Part shown: positions 1-4,613 of the stretch, piece by piece
Numbering within the stretch: position 1 is the first letter of the stretch
Layout: every line of letters starts with the position of its first letter
DNA from: an uncultured Eubacteriales bacterium
Lineage (GTDB): Bacteria > Bacillota > Clostridia > Oscillospirales > QAMX01
Length of the DNA stretch: 9,578 nt
Direction: 5' to 3'
Assembly: GCA_900551265.1 (NCBI GenBank)
Contig: URVL01000079.1
Span: forward strand, 1 to 9,578
Position numbers and translations under genes: made by a program
Notes under the pieces: model-generated
Databases searched by the model: none
Seen by the model: only the letters and a program-made list of their open reading frames with translations
Told to the model about the DNA's origin: nothing

Positions 1-90
1 CAGCTCATTAGCTTTATTTTTTCCTATTCCCAGTACGTGAGCCAGTTCTTGCACGGTATAGCACAGTTTGTTCTCCACTTCACTTTTCAT
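1..90 (-). CDS. Excisionase-like helix-turn-helix protein, N-terminal 30 residues only
   Basis: The gene starts at the ATG read from 90 down to 88 and runs off the left edge. The visible residues (MKSEVENKLCYTVQELAHVL..., then GIGKNKANEL) match the start of the small HTH_17/excisionase-type fold, which typically reads Y-T-V-x-E-L-A-x-x-L-G-I. Such proteins in integrative elements bend DNA at attachment sites and steer the integrase toward excision. Some are instead simple regulators. The start is supported by a strong GGAGGTGA site just upstream, inside the preceding gene, and by an ATGA overlap with that gene's stop codon, which implies translational coupling. The family call rests on only 30 residues; excisionase function is inferred from the nearby integrase. 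Confidence 0.65.
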   Translation of the reverse strand, partial: MKSEVENKLCYTVQELAHVLGIGKNKANEL

Positions 91-308
91 TTTGTCACCT
101 CCGGATCTACCTCTAATAGATCTCCCACGCTACAGTTTAAGTATCTGCAAAGCTTCCCAAGCACTTCATAGGAGATTGCCGTTCCACGTCCATAATATAA
201 GGTGGTCAGCGTGGTTCGTGATAGGCCCGTATTGCGTGAAACATCGCTGATTCTAATACGCTTTGCACCCAATAGCGCCGAAAAGTTACTTTTGATAGGT
301 TTTACCAT
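87..308 (-). CDS. Small XRE/Cro-family transcriptional regulator (73 aa)
   Basis: This compact single-domain DNA-binding protein is almost entirely a Cro/C1-type helix-turn-helix. Helices 2 and 3 lie at about residues 20-40, with TGLSRTTLTTLYYG as turn and recognition helix, and the domain ends with the typical hydrophobic LCRYLNCSVGDLL segment. The length suits a Cro-like regulator with no sensor domain. The start ATG (308-306) has an AGGGGTGA ribosome site about 11 nt upstream. Its stop overlaps the start of the excisionase-like gene as ATGA, so both come from one transcript. The promoter lies at 371-399 on the same strand. The domain aligns without gaps to the divergent regulator at 474-1064, and both recognition helices begin SRTT, so the two may read related operators. 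The role as the Cro-like arm of a switch is inferred. Confidence 0.88.
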   Translation of the reverse strand: MVKPIKSNFSALLGAKRIRISDVSRNTGLSRTTLTTLYYGRGTAISYEVLGKLCRYLNCSVGDLLEVDPEVTK

Positions 309-356
309 TTTAAATTAGTCACCCCTTTTGATTAGTTGTCTGCGCAAAAGTGTAGA

Positions 357-390
357 GTATTTACGTATATATACTATCATACATTTATAC
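357..390. promoter_or_regulatory. Nested GTAT/ATAC operator array over the leftward promoter
   Basis: GTAT occurs at 357-360 and 365-368, and ATAC at 371-374, 379-382 and 387-390. Within each arm the half-sites repeat every 8 bp. The inner and outer GTAT/ATAC pairs are both symmetric about 369.5. The core GTATATATAC (365-374) is a perfect palindrome. The array covers the -10, part of the spacer and the predicted transcription start of the leftward promoter, so protein bound there should block that promoter. Which of the two XRE regulators binds is not visible. Confidence 0.6.
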
Positions 391-399
391 CAAAGTCAA
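371..399 (-). promoter_or_regulatory. Leftward housekeeping promoter for the XRE and excisionase-like genes
   Basis: Read on the minus strand, TTGACT (399-394) is followed after exactly 17 bp by TAGTAT (376-371). Both are close to the sigma-70/sigma-A consensus. The predicted start near 364 gives a leader of about 56 nt before the ATG at 308. The -10 sits inside the GTAT/ATAC array. Confidence 0.78.
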
Positions 400-417
400 T
401 ATAAAATAATCATTTGA

Positions 418-440
418 ATTGAACATTGACAGATTGAACA
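418..440 (+). repeat. ATTGAACA direct repeat flanking the rightward -35
   Basis: ATTGAACA occurs at 418-425 and again at 433-440, a 15-bp period. The -35 hexamer TTGACA (426-431) lies between the two copies. The position is suitable for a regulator binding next to RNA polymerase, but the repeat is short and AT-rich, so it could be coincidental. Confidence 0.4.
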
Positions 441-454
441 GAGTATTGTACAAT
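426..454 (+). promoter_or_regulatory. Rightward consensus promoter for the regulator-integrase operon
   Basis: A perfect TTGACA (426-431) is followed after 17 bp by TACAAT (449-454), five of six to consensus. The start is predicted near 461, which leaves a leader of only about 13 nt that begins at or just before the ribosome site. The two divergent -35 elements are 26 bp apart, so the promoters are back to back without overlapping. Confidence 0.82.
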
Positions 455-457
455 GCT
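442..457. promoter_or_regulatory. Palindrome over the rightward -10, candidate operator
   Basis: AGTATTGTACAATGCT is a 16-bp inverted repeat with one mismatched pair and a perfect 10-bp core, ATTGTACAAT (445-454). The core contains the whole -10 hexamer, so a bound dimer would exclude RNA polymerase. It shares an AGTAT half with the leftward array but otherwise differs. Its use as an operator is inferred from position and symmetry. Confidence 0.5.
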
Positions 458-460
458 ATT

Positions 461-466
461 GGAGGT
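461..466 (+). promoter_or_regulatory. Ribosome binding site that fixes the start of the 196-aa regulator
   Basis: GGAGGT lies 7 nt before the ATG at 474. An in-frame ATG at 453 overlaps the -10 hexamer, lies upstream of the predicted transcription start and has no ribosome site, so translation should begin at 474. Confidence 0.85.
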
Positions 467-473
467 GTTAACA

Positions 474-1064
474 ATGATTATTTCAAATTTAGATGCCATA
501 CTGAAAGACCGAAAACTAAAAATTTCGAAAGTAGCCACTGATACCGGAATTTCACGTACTACAATTGCATCACTTTGTAATAACCACGGGAAAGGATTAC
601 AATTTGACACCGCAAATATTTTATGTATTTATTTGAATGTAAGTATGGGAGAATTATTTACAACGTTACCTTTTGATATATTCGTGGAAAATATTGAGAT
701 TGCAGAAACTCTGGATGTCATGAATACCAAAGGCGTTTTTGAGGTTGTTTTAAAATTAAAATATCTTGATCGGCTACGAGTTGAATATCCAAATCTATAT
801 GCAACCATTAATTTGGAAACTACACCTTATAATGAAGACACATGCATTAAAATTAATGTAGATCTTCCTGTGAAGAATTTTAATACGCATGGTGATAACG
901 GTAACACTGAGGATGAAAATGAATTATTAATTTCTGTGTTTCAATCAATGCCAGAAACCGCCATACGGATTATCAAAGACCGCATAGGTGAAGCAATTAC
1001 AGACAGGTCAGACGTTAAAAATTTTTATGTCAATTTTTCAAAAACCCTGATACCAAGGATGTGA
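474..1064 (+). CDS. XRE-family regulator with an unrecognised C-terminal domain (196 aa)
   Basis: The N-terminal third (residues about 4-65) is a Cro/C1-type helix-turn-helix, with turn and recognition helix TGISRTTIASL (24-34) and a closing LCIYLNVSMGELF segment. It aligns gaplessly with the 73-aa regulator on the opposite strand; I count about 23 identities in 58 positions. Residues 70-196 are a separate domain that I do not recognise. It has alternating hydrophobic segments suggesting beta strands (about 88-135), an acidic Asp/Asn/Glu-rich linker (140-150) and a helical C-terminus. No LexA/S24-type autoprotease motif is evident. The protein is probably the CI-like repressor of the element, with the C-terminus serving oligomerisation or signal sensing. 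It is cotranscribed with the integrase 6 bp downstream, so its own operator would also set integrase level. I chose the start at 474 over 453 on promoter and ribosome-site grounds. Confidence 0.85.
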   Translation: MIISNLDAILKDRKLKISKVATDTGISRTTIASLCNNHGKGLQFDTANILCIYLNVSMGELFTTLPFDIFVENIEIAETLDVMNTKGVFEVVLKLKYLDRLRVEYPNLYATINLETTPYNEDTCIKINVDLPVKNFNTHGDNGNTEDENELLISVFQSMPETAIRIIKDRIGEAITDRSDVKNFYVNFSKTLIPRM

Positions 1065-1070
1065 ATTATC

Positions 1071-2258
1071 ATGACACCCAAGAAAAATACTCGCAATGCT
1101 AAAGGTGCTGGGATGATTCGTCAGCGTACAGATGGATCTTGGGAAGCCAGATATACCGCCGGTAGAGACCCAGGGACAGGAAAGCAAATACAAAAATCCA
1201 TTTACGGCAAAACACAACGGGAAGTCAGGAAAAAACTTACTGAAAAGTTGGCCCAACTTGATCAGGGAGTATATTTTGAACCCACAAAAACCACGCTTGG
1301 GGCTTGGCTTGATATTTGGCTTTCCGAATATGTGCAAGGTAAAGTTAAGCCGTTCACTGTGGATTCCTATCGATTACAAATCAAAAATCATATTAAACCC
1401 GCTCTCGGCGCAGTTTATCTTTCAGAATTGAATACAACAATGATTCAACGATTTTATAACAGCCTTGAGAAGAATCGTGGTGAGCGGGCAGCACTGTCTC
1501 CAAAATCAATAAAAAACGTTCACGGCGTATTACATGCGGCATTAAAAAAGGCTGCTGCTTTGCGGTATATTCCTTATAATCCGTCTGACGCCTGTGAACT
1601 GCCAGTAGTACAGAAAAAAGAAATACAGCCCTTAGATGACACGGCAATTGCCGCATTTCTAAAGGCTGTACAGGGAAGCCGTTTCGATATTCTCTATCAA
1701 ATAACGGTATTTACTGGTATGCGTGAAGGGGAAATACTTGGGCTAACATGGGACGATATTGACTTTGATGCCGGCTCAATCACCATCTCGAAACAGTTGC
1801 AACGGGAAAAGAAAAAGAACGGGCAGTATTATCTTTCCACACCCAAGAACGGTAAAACCAGAACAATTAAACCCGCTCAGTATGTTTTACAACTGCTTCG
1901 CCGACAGCGTGTATTACAATCATCCGAAAAATTACAGGCAGGTGCAATGTGGGATAATCCATGGAACCTTGTGTTTACAAACGAGAAGGGGCAACACTTA
2001 GCAGCAGTAACAGTCTATAAGAATTTCAAGCAAATAGCGGCGAAGATTGGTATACCCACAGCCCGCTTTCATGACTTGCGGCATAGTTATGCAGTTGCAG
2101 CGCTTCAAGCAGGCGATGATATTAAAACTGTGCAAGGCAACTTGGGGCATCATACTGCGGCATTTACACTTGATACATACGGGCATATAACTGAAAAAAT
2201 GAAACAAGCTTCATCGGAACGTATGGAAGCCTTTATCAACAGTATTTCAAAGCTATAA
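1071..2258 (+). CDS. int: Tyrosine recombinase / phage-type integrase (395 aa, complete)
   Basis: The protein catalyses site-specific integration and, with an excisionase, excision of the element. Three regions can be read. Residues about 12-70 form an arm-binding N-terminal domain, with GxGMIRQRTDGSWEARYT and the YGKTQREVRKKL helix. Residues about 73-165 form the SAM-like core-binding domain. Residues about 185-380 form the catalytic domain. The expected active-site set is present: Arg218 (TGMREGE), the beta-hairpin Lys259 (TPKNGK), His334 and Arg337 (HDLRH), His360 (LGH) and the nucleophile Tyr370 (DTYGHI). Length and order fit the Tn916/phage integrase group common in Firmicutes. A modest AAGGA site lies 11 nt before the ATG, and the gene follows the XRE regulator by 6 bp. 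It lies at the element end next to tRNA-Ser, as expected if that tRNA is its target. Nothing indicates decay. Confidence 0.96.
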   Translation: MTPKKNTRNAKGAGMIRQRTDGSWEARYTAGRDPGTGKQIQKSIYGKTQREVRKKLTEKLAQLDQGVYFEPTKTTLGAWLDIWLSEYVQGKVKPFTVDSYRLQIKNHIKPALGAVYLSELNTTMIQRFYNSLEKNRGERAALSPKSIKNVHGVLHAALKKAAALRYIPYNPSDACELPVVQKKEIQPLDDTAIAAFLKAVQGSRFDILYQITVFTGMREGEILGLTWDDIDFDAGSITISKQLQREKKKNGQYYLSTPKNGKTRTIKPAQYVLQLLRRQRVLQSSEKLQAGAMWDNPWNLVFTNEKGQHLAAVTVYKNFKQIAAKIGIPTARFHDLRHSYAVAALQAGDDIKTVQGNLGHHTAAFTLDTYGHITEKMKQASSERMEAFINSISKL

Positions 2259-2276
2259 ATGGTAAAATAAATGGTA
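2255..2276 (+). repeat. Two tandem copies of ATAAATGGTA at the integrase stop codon
   Basis: The 10-mer ATAAATGGTA occurs at 2255-2264 and 2267-2276, a 12-bp period close to one helical turn. The first copy overlaps the integrase stop codon. Short direct repeats inside element ends are typical arm-type binding sites for integrases with an N-terminal arm domain. The role is inferred, and coincidence in AT-rich DNA is possible. Confidence 0.4.
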
Positions 2277-2338
2277 TGTGCTTGATCATCCAAAACAAAT
2301 TGTAACTATTTAATTGTCAAATCTATATGATTAAAAAT

Positions 2339-2374
2339 AAAAAGCGCCGAATTTATAACAATTCAGCGCTTTTT
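2339..2374. terminator. Bidirectional intrinsic terminator between integrase and tRNA-Ser
   Basis: AAAAAGCGC (2339-2347) pairs with GCGCTTTTT (2366-2374). After one C/A mismatch the stem continues as GAATT/AATTC around a TATAAC loop. It has a T-run on the plus strand and, by symmetry, on the minus strand, so it can end both the integrase transcript and the tRNA transcript. It lies 4 nt beyond the encoded CCA of the tRNA. Confidence 0.85.
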
Positions 2375-2377
2375 CAT

Positions 2378-2425
2378 TGGCGGAGAAGGAGGGATTTGAA
2401 CCCTCGAGAGGCTTTTGACCCCTAC
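2378..2425 (-). other. Putative attachment site (3' part of tRNA-Ser)
   Basis: Integrases of this class usually recombine within the 3' half of a tRNA gene and rebuild an intact copy. The T-arm and 3' acceptor strand of tRNA-Ser face the integrase and are the natural core. The exact length cannot be set, because the second copy at the far end of the element is outside the window; the inner limit given (anticodon arm) is a guess. No second copy is present here. Confidence 0.5.
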
Positions 2426-2470
2426 ACGATTTCCAATCGTGCGCCCTCGGCCGGACTAGGCGACTTCTCC
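2378..2470 (-). tRNA. tRNA-Ser, anticodon GGA
   Basis: On the minus strand the acceptor arms GGAGAAG and CTTCTCC pair, followed by discriminator G and an encoded CCA (2380-2378). The anticodon stem is CACGA/TCGTG with loop TTGGAAA, so the anticodon is GGA (2434-2432), reading UCC and UCU. The T-arm GAGGG-TTCAAAT-CCCTC is canonical. A long variable arm between anticodon and T arms marks it as class II, as required for serine. All arms are intact, so any recombination here restored the gene. Confidence 0.96.
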
Positions 2471-2499
2471 ATAAACACTTCTTAAACAACAGCTTATAT

Positions 2500-2528
2500 A
2501 GTATAGCAGAACATTTTTTAAATGTCAA
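2500..2528 (-). promoter_or_regulatory. Promoter of tRNA-Ser
   Basis: On the minus strand TTGACA (2528-2523) and TATACT (2505-2500) are separated by 17 bp, a near-perfect housekeeping promoter. The predicted start near 2493 gives a leader of about 23 nt before the tRNA 5' end. Confidence 0.88.
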
Positions 2529-2591
2529 CACTTTTTGCGAAAAAGGAAAACATGTCATGATGCTCTGATAAAAATGCTTTCGGTTCGCCGC

Positions 2592-2620
2592 TTGCTTTCG
2601 ATTTGGGAAACCGCTATAAT
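2592..2620 (+). promoter_or_regulatory. Promoter of the ABC exporter gene
   Basis: A perfect TATAAT (2615-2620) lies 17 bp after a weak -35, TTGCTT (2592-2597). Transcription would start near 2627, giving a leader of about 26 nt with GGAGGAG (2641-2647) before the ATG at 2653. The -10 is convincing; the -35 matches only the TTG. Confidence 0.7.
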
Positions 2621-2652
2621 AAAAGCTAGAAAAATTTTACGGAGGAGAATCC

Positions 2653-4371
2653 ATGTTAAAGCGTTTCCTGCAGTACTATAAGCCCCACAAAAAGTTGTTT
2701 GTGCTGGATATGGGCGCCTCGCTCTTAGTCGCCCTGATCGGTATCGTCTATCCCATCGTGACGCGACGGATGCTTAATGATCTGATTCCAAACCGCAATT
2801 ACCAGATGATTATCGTATTTGGCCTGCTTTTACTGACCATTTACTTTGTCCGGATGCTGCTGAATTACTTCATTCAATACCAAGGGCATATGATGGGCGT
2901 GCGCATGCAGGCACAAATGCGCAGCGATATGTTTAATCATCTTGAAAAACTGTCCTTTACTTTTTATGACAACCACGAGACAGGCAAAATCATGTCCCGT
3001 ATGACAAATGACCTTATGGATATCAGCGAACTGGCACACCACGGACCGGAAAACGTTTTGATTTCTACCATTACGGTAATTACGTCTTTTGTATATTTAT
3101 CAAGCATCAATGTGAAGCTGACGTTGATCGTCTTCGCGTGCGTTCCGTTTTTAATCCTAATTGCACTGCTGCTGCGCAAAAAGATGCGTAACGCATTTAT
3201 GAAAAGCCGACGTTCCATTGCCGTCATCAATGCCGCTTTGGAAAGCAGCATTTCCGGCATCCGCGTTACGAAAGCGTTTACAAACGCGGATAAAGAACGT
3301 GAAAAATTCGAAGATGGAAACGGCCAGTTCATTGAGGCCCGCCGTGAAGCCTATCGCGCAATGGGACAGTTTCATTCGACAACTTCGTTTATCACGGACA
3401 TTTTCAATGTCGTAGTATTGATCGCGGGTGGTCTGTTCCTTTACAATAACGAGATTGTGTTCGGCGACTATTCTGCCTTCGTTGTCTCCATCAGCATGTT
3501 TATTACGCCGGTCATGACGCTGATTAACTTTATGGAGCAGTACCAAAATGGCGTGACCGGGTTTGAACGGTTTATTGAAATTATGGATACCGAACCGGAG
3601 CATGACGCGGATGGTGCGGTCGATGCGGGACGTCTGGAAGGGCATATTGAATTTCGTCATGTCACCTATGCTTACGAGGGATCCAAAGATGTTCTTCGCG
3701 ACGTAAGTCTTGACATCAAAAAAGGAAAAACCTATGCGCTTGTTGGTCCGTCCGGCGGTGGAAAGACCACCATTTGCCATCTTATTCCACATTTTTATGA
3801 CATTACGGAGGGACAAATTTTATTGGACGGCCGGGATATCCACGAGCTGACGATGGAATCTGTGCGCCGTAATATTGGTATTGTACAGCAGGATATTTAT
3901 CTGTTTAACGCAAGTATCCGTGAAAACATTCTGTACGGGCGTCTTGACGCAACGGATGAGGAAGTCATGGAGGCCGCGCGCCGGGCTAACATCCATGAGT
4001 ATATTCTCTCTCTGCCGGACGGGTATGACACACAGATCGGCGAGCGGGGCGTCCGTCTCTCCGGCGGACAAAAGCAGCGGCTTTCAATCGCGCGGGTCTT
4101 TTTGAAAAACCCGCCAATCCTGATTTTGGACGAGGCCACCAGCGCGCTTGATAATACCACGGAAATCCTGATCCAGCAGGCGCTCGATGAACTCTGTAAG
4201 GGCAGGACGACCCTCGTTGTTGCGCATCGTCTCTCCACAATCAAAAACGCCGACGAGATCGCCGTCATCGCTGAAGGGAAAATTATAGAGCAGGGATGCC
4301 ACGACGAGCTGATGACAAAAAACGGTCTCTATGCAAGGCTTTATAACCAGCAATTCCGCGAGGCAGTATAA
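2653..4371 (+). CDS. ABC exporter half-transporter, permease fused to ATPase (572 aa)
   Basis: This is an ABCB/MsbA/LmrA-type exporter that couples ATP hydrolysis to outward movement of lipids, drugs or peptides. Residues 1-310 form the six-helix membrane domain, with helices near 15-36, 52-74, 132-151, 155-174, 246-268 and 272-293. Residues 330-572 form the nucleotide-binding domain: A-loop Tyr341, Walker A GPSGGGKTT (365-373), Q-loop Gln412/413, signature LSGGQ (469-473), Walker B ILILDE with catalytic Glu494, D-loop SALD (497-500) and switch His525. Every catalytic element is intact, so a homodimer is likely. In heterodimeric exporters one partner usually has degenerate sites, and no second half-transporter gene is adjacent. 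It has its own promoter and ribosome site and stands apart from the importer operon, 242 bp upstream of its first gene. The substrate cannot be read from the sequence. Confidence 0.94.
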   Translation: MLKRFLQYYKPHKKLFVLDMGASLLVALIGIVYPIVTRRMLNDLIPNRNYQMIIVFGLLLLTIYFVRMLLNYFIQYQGHMMGVRMQAQMRSDMFNHLEKLSFTFYDNHETGKIMSRMTNDLMDISELAHHGPENVLISTITVITSFVYLSSINVKLTLIVFACVPFLILIALLLRKKMRNAFMKSRRSIAVINAALESSISGIRVTKAFTNADKEREKFEDGNGQFIEARREAYRAMGQFHSTTSFITDIFNVVVLIAGGLFLYNNEIVFGDYSAFVVSISMFITPVMTLINFMEQYQNGVTGFERFIEIMDTEPEHDADGAVDAGRLEGHIEFRHVTYAYEGSKDVLRDVSLDIKKGKTYALVGPSGGGKTTICHLIPHFYDITEGQILLDGRDIHELTMESVRRNIGIVQQDIYLFNASIRENILYGRLDATDEEVMEAARRANIHEYILSLPDGYDTQIGERGVRLSGGQKQRLSIARVFLKNPPILILDEATSALDNTTEILIQQALDELCKGRTTLVVAHRLSTIKNADEIAVIAEGKIIEQGCHDELMTKNGLYARLYNQQFREAV

Positions 4372-4554
4372 ACGTCCCGCAATTTTAAAGAAGATGCCGG
4401 GCAGCGATTCTTCAATCATAAGTTTTTCCCCTTTTGCGCATGTATCCTGTAAAAGCGGTTTTCACGGCTGATAGCACAAAGATTACCTGTCAGAGGACCC
4501 GGAAGTTCGGCAGTTTGACGCCGTTTTTCTTCTGTACTTTTTTGAAAAAAAGAG

Positions 4555-4560
4555 TAAAAT
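4555..4560 (+). promoter_or_regulatory. Possible -10 element of the sugar-importer operon
   Basis: TAAAAT lies 53 nt before the binding-protein ATG and matches TATAAT at five of six bases. No good -35 is found at 16-18 bp. A TTGACG at 4515-4520 is too far upstream. If real, the promoter would need an activator, which is common for sugar-uptake operons. The rest of 4372-4554 shows no gene and no convincing terminator for the exporter. Confidence 0.35.
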
Positions 4561-4572
4561 AGAATCGTTACC

Positions 4573-4592
4573 TGGGACAAGAGCGTGTCCCA
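4573..4592 (+). promoter_or_regulatory. Perfect 7-bp hairpin in the leader of the binding-protein gene
   Basis: TGGGACA (4573-4579) and TGTCCCA (4586-4592) are exact inverted repeats around the loop AGAGCG. The hairpin lies 7 nt before the AGGAGGG ribosome site (4600-4606). If transcription starts near 4567, it would form almost at the mRNA 5' end, where it could protect the message. As double-stranded DNA it could equally be a repressor operator just after the start site. There is no T-run, so it is not a terminator. Confidence 0.5.
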
Positions 4593-4613
4593 TAAAAACA
4601 GGAGGGTATTTCT

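Larger units (their letters stand above)
1..2378. mobile_element. Right end of an integrative element (prophage, ICE or genomic island), truncated by the window
   Basis: This stretch holds an excisionase-like gene, two divergent XRE-type regulators and a tyrosine recombinase, and it stops against the 3' end of a tRNA-Ser gene. That is the classic arrangement of an element integrated by site-specific recombination into a tRNA. Its base composition is visibly more AT-rich than the transporter genes to the right. No structural phage, conjugation or cargo genes are in view, so the class of element cannot be decided. The right boundary is inferred from the tRNA position and the other end lies outside the window. 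Confidence 0.7.

Noticed and set aside
357..440. Short repeats as a CRISPR or iteron array
   Set aside because: Units of 4-8 bp with 8-15 bp spacing are far too short for CRISPR, and their fit around two promoters explains them as operators better than as an origin.
453..473. Upstream in-frame ATG of the 196-aa regulator
   Set aside because: It overlaps the -10 hexamer and lies before the predicted transcription start with no ribosome site; the ATG at 474 has GGAGGT at the right distance.
3157..3816. 219-codon open frame on the minus strand inside the ABC exporter
   Set aside because: It is wholly antisense to a strongly conserved gene, has no recognisable protein features and no own promoter or ribosome site.
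4449..4465. cre-like / LacI-type operator TGTAAAAGCGGTTTTCA
   Set aside because: It has TG and CA ends and an AAAA/TTTT symmetry, but it is longer than a catabolite-responsive element, the central pairs do not match, and it lies about 100 bp upstream of the likely -10. Too weak to call.
4508..4528. Possible terminator CGGC-loop-GCCG followed by TTTTT after the exporter gene
   Set aside because: The stem is only 4 bp with an 8-base loop, well below what an intrinsic terminator normally needs, and it is 137 bp past the stop codon.
4573..4592. Riboswitch or attenuator upstream of the binding-protein gene
   Set aside because: There is one short hairpin, no conserved aptamer-like set of helices and no T-run; a plain hairpin or operator is the simpler reading.
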